This document shows positions 11,762 through 21,043 of a DNA stretch of 64,000 nucleotides, one piece after another (the first letter of the stretch is position 1; each line of letters opens with the position of its first letter). Source of the DNA: Lucifuga dentata (lineage: Eukaryota; Chordata; Actinopteri; Ophidiiformes; Bythitidae). The notes under the pieces were generated by a model. The model saw nothing but the letters and a program-made list of their open reading frames with translations. It was not told where the DNA came from and did not search any database. The stretch spans positions 1-64,000 of the forward strand of contig VXCM01002817.1 in the NCBI GenBank assembly GCA_014773175.1. The letters are read 5' to 3'. The position numbers were made by a program, and so were the translations under genes.

Positions 11762-12886
11762 TCTTTATTGTGGCTTGTGTTTCCTACAATGAAAGTATGT
11801 ATGGTGCTGCATGTTACAAGACAAAATAAAAAACTAATGATAACAATACAATATTAAAAAAAATATGTTGTGTAATGCAGTATATAGTACATAGTATCAC
11901 AGTACTTTAATGAAATGCATTCTATTTTGAGAGACCAAAGTAATATTATTGTGTTTTTCATTATCTAACTTGTTTGTGGTATTAATCACCCCTCATACAT
12001 TAGATTCAGTGAATTCAGAGGAGTTCTCCTTGTCCAATGAGGTTGAACCTCTATGGTGCTATCAGCTGTGGACCAATGATTGTGTTGCTGATGATTGAAG
12101 CTGAAACGCTTTCAACACACAAACTCTCACAATGACTGATGAGCAGCTTTGTGGCTTTTTGTGACTTTTACATGAAATCTTAATAGGGGATTAAAATATG
12201 GGTCAACATATAGCCTTTCTTATTTGTATCAATACAAATACACACTATATATATATATATATATATAATTTTTTCATTTAAATGTGGTCCCCTTTTATAT
12301 TACAGTATTTGTGCTATTATTCTTAGAGGGTCCCTACCTGACTTGTGAATTGCTGTGTGATACGGGTACTGTAACAAAGCAATTTCCCACTGGCAATAAT
12401 AAATTACTCCTAGCTAGCTAGCTATCATATCCTTCTGCCATTCGCAAACAATTAATTGCTGTAAATGTGGACAATAAAATGCTATTTTATTCAATATTAC
12501 TGTTTCCTTTTGTAACAAAAATTGCTTGGCTAATGAAATGCGTGAAGCCACTTGAAAGAAGACAGCTCACATTACACATTCAAGTGTAAAATGGGGCAAT
12601 GGATAGTAATAATTAGTATTGGCGAATTAGTATTTGTTTTAAGTGAGACTTGACTTCTTATCTTGTCATTTTAAGTAGTGTAAGTTGATGTGGGAGTTCA
12701 GTGTTCACTATTTGAGTTCAGTGGATTCGATAATGCCTGAAGAAAGAAACATGCTTAGTATGGATGTTTCGGAGTATCACCACAACGGAGTATCACAACT
12801 TAATCTGAGTTTAAACTCATGAATTAGAGACAATCTCACAAATACAGCTCACTGTTCAAGCATGGATCATTCTGCACTCAATAGCA
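11648..12886. other. Gene-free stretch with (GA)n tract
   Basis: Contains an almost pure (GA)n tract at 11713-11759 and a short (AT)n at 12248-12268. The rest is AT-rich and unassigned. Confidence 0.5.
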
Positions 12887-12955
12887 CTATTTTGAGGCAA
12901 TTAAATTATGTTCATTAAGTTCTTCAAATTTGAATTTCTCCTCTGGTGACATGAC
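12887..12955 (-). pseudogene. HMGB-like exon (second half of HMG box), degenerate
   Basis: Read on the minus strand, a polypyrimidine acceptor (TCTCATAG) is followed by a phase-0 frame reading VMSPEEKFKFEEL and a stop after about 22 codons. This resembles TMSAKEKGKFEDMA, the start of the HMGB box A second exon. The match fades after FEEL and the stop comes far too early for an HMGB protein, so it is a decayed or truncated exon. It lies downstream of two copies of the preceding exon. Confidence 0.5.
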
Positions 12956-13009
12956 CTATGAGAGACAGAAAACACACAGAATTACAGATCACAACAATGT
13001 ACAGACAAC

Positions 13010-13014
13010 TTTCA

Positions 13015-13046
<32 letters not shown>

Positions 13047-13070
13047 TGCATTTTATGATTTCTAACTTAN

Positions 13071-13117
<47 letters not shown>

Positions 13118-13140
13118 TGCATTTTATGATTTCTAACTTA
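13010..13140. repeat. (CA)n microsatellite duplicated across a contig join
   Basis: (CA)n followed by ATATTGCATTTTATGATT and TCTAACTTA occurs twice, before and after the n at 13070. The second copy has the longer CA tract (13071-13113). It is most simply an unmerged contig overlap. Confidence 0.8.
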
Positions 13141-13141
13141 C

Positions 13142-13296
13142 ACCCCAAGGAGGAGAACATTTTTTGGTAAACTCAAGAAGATTCACCAAGGCTCCTGGAT
13201 TTTTCTTCTTGTATTGCTCGAGGTGGGCCTGGATGTAAAACCCAAATGCCGAATGCTTTGGTCTGGGGCTTTGTTTTCTGCATGTCTAGAATTTCT
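13142..13296 (-). pseudogene. HMGB-like first coding exon, copy 1
   Basis: On the minus strand: acceptor CTATTTACAG, an ATG, then a box-A-like frame with SAFGFYIQAHLEQYKKKNP and LLEFTKKCSPPWG, ending at donor GTAAGT. The order matches HMGB box A (SSYAFFVQTCREEHKKKNP ... FSKKCSERWK), and the donor falls where the HMGB intron does, in phase 0. The ATG is out of frame with the HMG-like part and an in-frame TAG precedes it, so this copy also appears broken near its start. Family identity is my reading by eye. Confidence 0.55.
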
Positions 13297-13354
13297 CTGT
13301 AAATAGGAAATCTAACTTAATAAACTTTAACTTAAAACTTAAAATTTAACTTAC

Positions 13355-13494
13355 TCCCCAAAATGGGGAGCAGCTCTTGGTGAAAGCCACACCAACAGGT
13401 TGGCTTGGATTTTTTTCTCCTCTGCTCTTGTAGGCAGACCTCAATGAAAAATCCAAAGGCCGAATTTTTTTTGCTGGCCTAGTTTTTTCCATGA
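13355..13494 (-). pseudogene. HMGB-like first coding exon, copy 2 (frameshifted)
   Basis: Second copy of the same exon: acceptor TGTTTAACAG, ATGGAAAAAACT, then SAFGFFIEVCLQEQRRK. An extra A in a run near 13413 shifts the frame. Past it the other frame gives NPSQPVGVAFTKSCSPFWG and the donor GAGTAAGT. The two exons are clearly duplicates but strongly diverged, so the duplication is old. Confidence 0.55.
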
Positions 13495-13549
13495 CTGTTA
13501 AACAGATTAAAACACGCTAACAGCATTAACTTTAACCTGCAAAAACCTG

Positions 13550-13658
13550 CAATTTGGTGAAGCTTGTGCTTCACCAAATTGCCAAGTGGGTTACACCACT
13601 TGGCAATTACCAAGTGGGTTACACATGAAACAATTACCAAGTGGGTTACACATGAAAC
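13550..13658. repeat. Two hairpins followed by a 27-bp tandem repeat
   Basis: CAATTTGGTGAAGC and its reverse complement flank a 4-base loop (13550-13581). GCCAAGTGG and CCACTTGGC then form a second stem (13581-13604). A 27-bp unit with AATTACCAAGTGGGTTACAC occurs twice (13605-13631 and 13632-13658). No gene is associated. Confidence 0.85.
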
Positions 13659-14180
13659 ATACATGAGTGAGAAATGAGAAATGGAGAATGAAACAATGAA
13701 ATCAAGGTGTCAAATCAAAACAGTGAATACATTCAAATAAAAATGGTTCAAAGGTGCAAAGGTCAAATACAAGACAAAGTTAAAAGGTCAAACCAAAAAA
13801 TGGTAAAAAGATACAAATGGTAGAACAAGCAACAGTCAAACAAAAAATGATCAAATGCAAATGCTTGAAAGAAAAACAAAAATTGTCAAAAAAATTATGA
13901 AAATAATAATTTCATTAGTTTTATTAATTCATTTATTTCACAGTTCAAGCACATATTATTAGACATTATTATAATTTAATCAACTATAAAATTAAGTCAC
14001 AAATTTTCCACAAAGAAATTCAGTCACCACCAGAGGGAGACATTTACCTTATGATTTTTTTGTTAAAAGTCTTACACTTTAAATGGAGAATTTGAAGTTC
14101 CCTTTTCCACCAAGTCTTGGAATCATCAGTGTGTTATTTACAGTAATCATGCTGAGGAGGAGAAGTAAACCTGATGAAGC
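13659..14180. other. AT-rich stretch and upstream region of TRIM-A
   Basis: 13740-13890 is built of loose TCAAA/CAAAT repeats. From about 14019 the sequence (CACCAGAGGGAGACATTTAC) matches the region upstream of the later TRIM genes and marks the left edge of the tandem duplication unit. Confidence 0.5.
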
Positions 14181-14184
14181 TTAA
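14181..14184. other. Empty TTAA target site in TRIM-A promoter
   Basis: TRIM-A reads GATGAAGC-TTAA-TGACG and then GTGTAAAAGTTTGGGAGTGT. TRIM-C reads GATGAAGC-TTAA, a 594-bp insert, TTAA, then GAGTGTAAAAGTTTGGG. This is the unoccupied paralogous site for the MITE at 20275-20876. Confidence 0.85.
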
Positions 14185-14268
14185 TGACGTGTGTAAAAGT
14201 TTGGGAGTGTACAGCACAAAGTTTAATTGTCAGTCAGTCTGGCAGAGCAAAGAGCAGGTAGAGGAGCC

Positions 14269-14722
14269 ATGGCGTCTGCTTCGTACTCAGAAGATTTGAC
14301 CTGTTCTATTTGTCTGGCAATCTTCACGGATCCAGTGAGCCTTCTATGCGGCCATTCTTTCTGCAGAAACTGTATTACAGTTTATTTGAGCTCAAAGGAC
14401 CAGTGCCCCCAGTGTCGGACGACTGTTCCAACAGAGGCATTCCTCCCAACCAACCACATATTGAAACGTCTCGGTGAAAAAACTAAAGAAGCTGAGAAGA
14501 GAAAGANCCCAACCAACCACATATTGAAACGTCTCGGTGAAAAAACTAAAGAAGCTGAGAAGAGAAAGAAGGAACAAAGACATGAGAAAGAAGAGGTAAA
14601 TATTTTTAAATACACTGCAATCACTTTTAGTTGTATTTTTACAAGTGATATTAAGTTTTTAGTTTCTGGAAAATCTATATTATTATATCCATCTTTATTT
14701 TATTGTCTTTTTTTTAATCAAT

Positions 14723-14782
<60 letters not shown>

Positions 14783-15891
14783 NACCAGCAGTTAACTTGC
14801 GTCATATGCAGAGATGAGGAGAGACATGATGGACACAAGTTTAAGCCAATCAAAGAAGCCGCTGCATCTCTGAGGCAGGAAGTGGAGGAGTTTATGCAAC
14901 AGGTTTCTGGTGATATCCATGAAATAGAGAGCAAAGCCAACACTCAGAGGGAAGAAATAGCAAAAACATAGAAGAGATCTCTTCAGCTCATGACCCAGAT
15001 TAGTAACCAGTTTGGAGAAATGCACCAATTTCTGAGAATGAAAGAAANCTTCAGCTCATGACCCAGATTAGTAACCAGTTTGGAGAAATGCACCAATTTC
15101 TGAGAATGAAAGAAAATGAAATAAAGAGTGAGCTTAAGAAGAAAGAGGAAGATGTTGTTATGAAGATGAGTGAGAGCTTAAATGCTACAGAAACAACTTT
15201 GTCTGAGCGTAAAGATCTGGAGAAGAAGGTGACATCAGTTCTGGAAATTACCGACTCAGAGAGATTCCTAAAGAACTTGACTGAGGATAACAGCACGATG
15301 GTGGAAAAACGTTTGTTCAAGCTCAGAGCAAATGATCTTCAGGTGGTCAGTTCTTCTCTCAGCTTGGGACCTTATGAGAGCCACCTTCAGTTGTTTGTGT
15401 GGAAGGAAATGCTGCAGGTGATCCAGCCTCGAGCAGAACAGCTAATATGCAAGAATGCAGATATAACTAAGTTTTGTCACCCTTGTGGGGCTCGTGATCT
15501 GCAACCGTTTATCAGAAAGGCACAATGTCATGGTTCTGCAGAAAGTTACAAGTTCAGCTCAGGTCAGCATTACTGGGAAATACAAGTTGGAAAAATTCAT
15601 GAGTGGGAACTAGGAATACAAAACAATTTCTTGATGTTTGATGGCCAAAATTATATCATCTCCAATCAAAGCGCTGCACTAACATATGCCAGCAGACCTG
15701 AAAAGATTGGAGTTTACCTAAACTGCTCCTCTAAGGATCTCTCCTTTTATGATGCAGACAACATGAAACTTATTCATATAATGAGTTCATGTAATATGTT
15801 CATGCCTGTAAAGGCATATTTTAATGTTGGTCACAATTTGAGAAAGATGCTGATGATGATGAATGTCGAACGCTTGGAAAGACCGTACTGA
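14269..15891 (+). pseudogene. TRIM-A: RING/B-box/coiled-coil/SPRY gene with nonsense codon
   Basis: Exon 1 (14269-14595) encodes [12 protein letters not shown] and a C3HC4 RING (CSIC, CGHSFC, CPQC), ending at donor GTAAAT. It holds a false in-frame duplication (14445-14506 = 14508-14569 around the n at 14507). Exon 2 begins just after an n in a poly-T run (14783); compared with TRIM-B, its first 58 bases, with the first B-box zinc ligands, are missing from the assembly. An in-frame TAG at 14969-14971 replaces the CAG seen in TRIM-B and TRIM-C, at about residue 170 in the coiled coil. A second false duplication (14981-15047 = 15049-15115, n at 15048) shifts the printed frame. Past these, the coiled coil and PRY/SPRY ([13 protein letters not shown] ... 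[11 protein letters not shown] ... [13 protein letters not shown]) read open to a stop at 15889-15891. Without the TAG it would be about 453 residues. It is a single-lesion pseudogene, a null allele or a base error. Confidence 0.85.
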
Positions 15892-17212
15892 TAATTGTTT
15901 AAATATGAAATACTTTACTTTTGTCGTTCCAGTGACAGTGATGTGATTAGGAAAAAAATATAATTACACTCAGTTGTGTAAGCATCACTGAAGTAAACTG
16001 ACTTTTTTATATTTTGCTTCGAAAAATGATGCCATACTTGTTTGGCTTTGTTATTTTTTATTATTTACTTTTTTTTTTTAAACATTTAATGTAAATATAA
16101 TATATGTAACTGAAGAGTTTTACTTAACCATTTATGGTTGAACAATGAGCATTCTTTGTGTTTCTTAACTCAAAAAAATAAGCAATGTAAGGTTGTTTTA
16201 TGACTGTGTTTACAAATATTACTGATGCAAAAACATCAGAAAATTTTTTCTTGTCTACAGAGTGAATCTTGTCAGTTAATGTAACAACATCTTTCAAACC
16301 TGCGTTCTGGTTTTATTTTTGGTGATGGTGTTACTCTTTTGTTTGCATTTGGATTATGGGTTGTACATTTAATCAAGAAATTATAATAAAGCATTTTGTA
16401 AAACCAATTTCACATTAACAAAACACAGTTGTCTTTAGGATTTAATTGAATCAGCTGTTTTAATGTAAGCAAAGTACTTCCAAGTTCTTGTTAATACAAG
16501 CCTGGGGAAGGCTTGTAAATACTACATGTCAGCCTCATACTCTAGTATTTTTGTTGTTTTTTTGATGTACTGCTTTATGTTCTACACTGCTGTTTAAGTG
16601 ATATGATCAGTCTCATCATGCTCCATTTAAAGATACGTTTTCCAATGTGCCATTCTAATAATCACAGTTTGTTTTTGAGTGCAATCAAATAGTTACTACA
16701 GTTTGATTTTACACAATAAGCAAGAACATATAAGATGATATCTCCAGTAAATAAAGACCACATTAAACCATAAATCGAGTTTTAATAGCGTATATTTTGT
16801 GTTGTGTGTTTTTTTTTTAATCATTATGTGTGCCAAAAAAAAAAAAAAAATCTAAATCTTTTAAATTTAAAAATGTATTGTAATGTGAGAAGTGAGCCTA
16901 AACCCACAGCTCACATGGCTGTGCTATCATGGAAATTTCATGTAGTCACCAGTAGAGTGGGACATTTTACTTCTGGATTACTATAGTATGTGTTTCCTGG
17001 ACTTAAACTGCAGATATCTACATTAAGGATCTTAGACTGTAAATTAAAAAAAAAAAAAAAAAANAAAAAAAAAAAAAAAAAATCAAAGAGCTTTTTTTCT
17101 CCGTGGAGTGAAATGTGAATTTCTTGGACTCACCAGTGTGATTTTACAGTAATCAGACTAAGACAAGATGAAATCTGCTGACGCTTTAAAGATAGGGTGT
17201 GTCATTTCTGGG
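15892..17212. other. TRIM-A 3' flank and upstream region of TRIM-B
   Basis: A likely polyadenylation signal AATAAA lies at 16385-16390 in a block conserved after TRIM-B. No second gene is present. 16936-17021 (GTCACCAGTAGAGTGGGACA) is the duplication-unit boundary shared with 20052-20140. A poly-A run at 17045-17082 has an n at 17064. Confidence 0.6.
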
Positions 17213-17224
17213 AAAATGAAAGTA
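17213..17224 (+). promoter_or_regulatory. ISRE-like element upstream of TRIM-B
   Basis: GAAAATGAAAGT contains the exact interferon-stimulated response element core GAAANNGAAA, 46 bp before the ATG at 17271. TRIM-D has a full-consensus element at nearly the same distance and in similar flanking sequence (GGGTGTG upstream). Binding by IRF/ISGF3 is inferred. Confidence 0.65.
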
Positions 17225-17270
17225 AAAGTTCAGAGTTACTGAAGCAGAGCAAAGAGTAGGTAGAGGAGCC

Positions 17271-18912
17271 ATGGCGTCTGCTTCATATTCAGAAGAACTG
17301 ACCTGTTCTATTTGTCTGGCAATCTTCACGGATCCAGTGAGCCTTCTATGCGGCCATTCTTTCTGCAGAAACTGTATTACAGTTTGTCTGAGCTCAAAGG
17401 ACCAGTGCCCAGAGTGTCGGACAACTGTTCCAACAGCAGAGACGTTCCTCCCAACCAACCACACCTTGAAATGTCTCACTGAAAAAGTTAAAGAAGCTGA
17501 CAAGAGAAAGAAGGAACAAAGACATGAGAAAGAAGAGGTAAATGTGTTTTAATAAACTGCAATCACTTTTAGATGTGTTTTTACAAGTGATGTAAGTTTT
17601 CAAGGACGTTTCTAGGAAATCTATTGAATTATATCTATCTTTATGTCTTCATCCTTTTTTTAATCATACTGATTGATTTTTGTCTTTGATTGATTTTAAA
17701 GGGTTCTGAGTGGTTTTGCACTGAACATGAGGAAAAGTTGAAGCTGTTCTGCGTCACAGACCAGCAGTTAACTTGCGTCATATGCAGAGATGAGGAGAGA
17801 CATGATGGACACAAGTTTAAGCCAATCAAAGAAGCCGCTGCATCTCTGAGGCAGGAAGTGGAGGAGTTTATGCAACAGGTTTCTGGTGATATCCATGAAA
17901 TAGAGAGCAAAGCCAACACTCANTGGAGGAGTTTATGCAACAGGTTTCTGGTGATATCCATGAAATAGAGAGCAAAGCCAACACTCAGATGGAAGAAATA
18001 GCAAAAACACAGCAACGATCTCTTCACCTCATGACCCAAATCAGTAACCAGTTTGGAGAAATGCACCAATTTCTGAGAATGAAAGAAGATGAAATAAAGA
18101 GTGAGCTTAAGAAGAAAGAGGAAGATGCTGTTATGAAGATGAGTGAGAGCTTAAATGCTACAGAAACAGCTTTGTCTGAGCGTAAAGATCTGGAGAAGAA
18201 GGTGACATCAGTTCTGGAAATTACCGACTCAGGGAGATTCCTAAAGAACTTGACTGAGGATAACAGCATGATGACGGAAAAACGTTTGTTCAAGCTCAGA
18301 GCAAATGATCTTCAGGTGGTCAGTTCTTCTCTCAGCTTGGGACCTTATGAGAGCCACCTGCAGTTCTTTGTGTGGAAGGAGATGCTGCAGGTGATCCAGC
18401 CTCGAGCAGAACAGCTAATAAGCAAGAATGCAGATATAACTGATACTACCAGAAACAAAGAGAATACATTTTGTCACTCTTGTGGGGCTCGTGATCTGCA
18501 ACCGATTATCAGAAAGGCACAATGTCATGCTTCTGCAGAAAGTTACGAGTTCAGCTCAGGTCAGCATTACTGGGAAATGGAAGTTGGAAAAAGGGATCAT
18601 TGGGAACTAGGAATACAAAACAATTTCTTGAAATTCGATGGCCAAAATTATATCATCTCCAATCAAAGTGCTGCATTAACATATGCCAGCAGACCTGAAA
18701 AGATTGGAGTTTACCTGAACTGTTCCTCCAAGGATCTCTCCTTTTATGATGCAGACAACATGAAACTTATTCACATAATGAGTTCATGTAATATGTCCAA
18801 GCCAGTAAAGGCATATTTTAAAGTAGAGCAAAATCATGACCCGAAAATGTGGAAGAAAGTATATATGACACAGAAGCTCAGACACAAATTGTTTGACTAT
18901 GTTGATTATTAA
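17271..18912 (+). CDS. TRIM-B: RING/B-box 2/coiled-coil/PRY-SPRY protein (470 aa)
   Basis: Two exons, 17271-17537 and 17702-18912, with a 164-base phase-0 GT-AG intron. The start has a good Kozak context (GAGCCATGG). Residues 12-49 form a C3HC4 RING (C12, C15, C27, H29, C32, C35, C46, C49). Residues 95-126 form B-box 2 (C95, H98, C106, D109, C114, C117, H123, H126). A charged coiled coil spans about 130-265, a PRY-like stretch about 275-345, and a compact SPRY about 350-455. The layout predicts a cytoplasmic RING E3 ubiquitin ligase whose SPRY selects the target; function is inferred from the family. Exon 2 is split in print by a 64-base false duplication (17859-17922 = 17924-17987, n at 17923). 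Dropping it restores one open frame. The C-terminus (KLFDYVDY) differs from TRIM-C and TRIM-D. I cannot assign an orthologue or symbol. Confidence 0.9.
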
Positions 18913-20254
18913 ATGTGATAGAAACAGTAGCAGTCAAGGTTGGAAAGACTGTGCTGATAATTCTTTAAGTAATGAGATGGAATACTTCACTTTTATCATT
19001 GCAGGTGACAGTGATGTGATTAGGAAAAAATATAATCACCCTGAGTTGTGTTCACATTACTGAAGTAAATTGCCTTATTATATTTTGCTTCTAAAAATTA
19101 TGCCATATAATACAGTGTATAATCTTAATTTTTTTCTTCTTTGGCTTTTTTTTTTTTTTTTTTTNTTTTTTTTTTTTTTTTTTGGCATGTAATGTAAATG
19201 TAACTGAAGAGTTTTACTTCAACATTCATGGATGAACAATGAGCATTTTTTGTTTTTATTAACTCATAATTCAGTAGTGTAAGTTTGTTTTATGACTGTT
19301 TACAAATATTACCAATCCAAAACAAACAAACAAAAATCTTTAAGGTCATCAGAAAACATTTCCTTGTCTACAGAGTGAATCTTGTCAGTTAATGTAAGAA
19401 CATCTTTCAAACCTGCGTTCTGGCTTTAATTTTAGTGATGGTGTTACTCTTTTGTTTGCATTTGGATTATGGGTTGTATCTTTAATCAAGAGATTATAAT
19501 AAAGCATTTTGTGAAACCAATTTCACATTAACAAAACACAGTTGTCTTTAGAATTTAATTGAATCTACTGTCTTAAGAAAGTACTTCCAAGTTCTTGTTA
19601 ATACAAGTCTGGGGAAAGCTTGTAAATACTATATGTTAGCCTCATACTCTAGTATTTTTGTTGTTTGTTATGTTCTGTGCTGCTCTTTAAGTGATACAAT
19701 CAGTCTCATCCTGCTCTATTTAAAAATATGTTTTCTAAAGCGCCACTATAATAATCACAGTTTGTTTTAGAGTGCAATCAAATAGTTGTTACGGTTTGAT
19801 TTTACACAATAAGCAAGAACATATAAGGTTGCATCTGCACCATCTATTTAGTCATTAAAAGACTCAGCAAACCATAAATCCAGTTTTAATAGAGCATATT
19901 TGTGGTATTTTTATCATTACCAAGTGCCAAACAAAAACCAAAAAAAAAAAAAAAAAANAAAAAAAAAAAAAAAAAATGTAATTTTTGTATGTAAAAATGT
20001 ATTGTAATGGGAGCAGTGAGTCTGAACTCATAGCTCACATGGCTGTGCTATCATATAGAAATTTCATTCAGTCACCAGTAGAGTGGGACATTTTACTTCT
20101 GTATTATTTCAGTATGTATTTCCTGGACTTAAACTGCAGAACAAATAAGTATCTATGTTAAGGGTCAGTCAAAAAAAGAAAAAAGTGAAATGTGAATGCC
20201 TTGGAATCATCAGTGTGTTATTGTGTTATTTTACAGTAATCATGCTGAGAAGGT
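18913..20254. other. TRIM-B 3' flank and upstream region of TRIM-C
   Basis: Likely polyadenylation signal AATAAA at 19498-19503. T- and A-runs with n at 19165 and 19958 are probable contig joins. Sequence from 19200 to 20150 is a diverged copy of the TRIM-A 3' flank (16090-17020), showing that the duplication unit includes the whole gene and its spacer. Confidence 0.65.
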
Positions 20255-20265
20255 GAAGTGAAACC
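20255..20265 (+). promoter_or_regulatory. IRF-like element upstream of TRIM-C, displaced by MITE
   Basis: GAAGTGAAACC fits the IRF half-site AANNGAAA and resembles positive regulatory domain I of interferon genes. In TRIM-A the same position reads GAAGTAAACC, a two-base deletion that removes GAAA. In TRIM-C the motif lies 10 bp upstream of the inserted MITE, so it is now about 700 bp from the start codon instead of about 100. Activity is not shown. Confidence 0.45.
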
Positions 20266-20274
20266 TGATGAAGC

Positions 20275-20876
20275 TTAAAGGACCATACCGGCCATTTTGC
20301 ATGTTTGAGCCTAATATATTCAATTTTCATACATTTTACATATTGACAATCATTTCCCAAAGGATAAAACCACATTTCAGCTTTCCTGATATTTTGCAAA
20401 CTCTCTTAATCTTTCAAAATCAAATATTCAAGCGATACACCCACCTTAAAAATCAATGTTTCTCCTGCTAATAGTTAAGCAGCCTTATGAAGTCACGGTC
20501 ATTTAAATGTTTCGATAAATGCATGTCTTCTTTTGGGACTATATTCCCCGGTGGAGACATACATTCGCTCCATGCTTTTTATTGCGCTTAAACACAAATT
20601 CGCAAACTTAAATTAAAAAAAAAAATAAAAAAACAGAATACACATCTTGTTTGCGATGATGGATTACCTATCCGAAGAACGTTTCATGTATGAGCAAGTT
20701 GATTTTAATAGCATATCAGAAATAACTGAAACCAATGGCGGCTTGAAAGGTAGGAAAAAATTTTTAATTCAACATTCCAGTAGTATGCTTTGGGAAATGA
20801 TTGTCTGTAATGTTATATGTATGAAAATGGAATATATTAGGCTCAAACATGCATGATCGCTGGTATGGTCCTTTAA
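20275..20876 (+). mobile_element. TTAA-MITE, full copy in the TRIM-C promoter
   Basis: Starts TTAA-AGGACCATACCGG and ends GGTATGGTCC-TTTAA, with long TIRs (GCATGTTTGAGCC / GGCTCAAACATGC). It is 602 bp including both TTAA copies. The host sequence on either side rejoins exactly to the TRIM-A promoter. The right border is only about 85 bp from the TRIM-C start codon. The TTAA duplication fits piggyBac or Kolobok. The AGG...CCT tips, rather than CCC...GGG, lean away from typical piggyBac, but there is no transposase to decide. Confidence 0.92.
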
Positions 20877-20908
20877 GGATGAGTGTAAAAGTTTGGGAGT
20901 GTACAGCT

Positions 20909-21043
20909 CAAAGTTTAATTGTCAGTCAGTCTGGCAGAGCAAAGAGCAGGTAGAGGAGCCATGGCGTCTGCTTCGNCAAAGTTTAATTGTCAGTCAGTCT
21001 GGCAGAGCAAAGAGCAGGTAGAGGAGCCATGGCGTCTGCTTCG
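20909..21043. other. False 67-bp duplication at contig join (TRIM-C start)
   Basis: 20909-20975 equals 20977-21043, around an n at 20976. It creates two apparent TRIM-C start codons (20961 and 21029). Only one is likely real. Confidence 0.88.

Noticed and set aside
12070..12160. TGATGAT and CTGA words considered as a box C/D snoRNA
   Set aside because: Spacing and a terminal stem do not fit, and no guide region could be argued.
13605..13658. Short direct repeats considered as a CRISPR array
   Set aside because: Only two abutting 27-bp units with no spacers, in a vertebrate genome.
14445..14569. Apparent internal tandem duplication in the TRIM-A RING exon
   Set aside because: The copies are identical and separated by an n, as at eight other joins; it is an unmerged contig overlap, not a protein repeat.
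20961..21043. Two start codons for TRIM-C
   Set aside because: Both lie in the identical 67-bp blocks around the n at 20976; one is a duplicate of the other.
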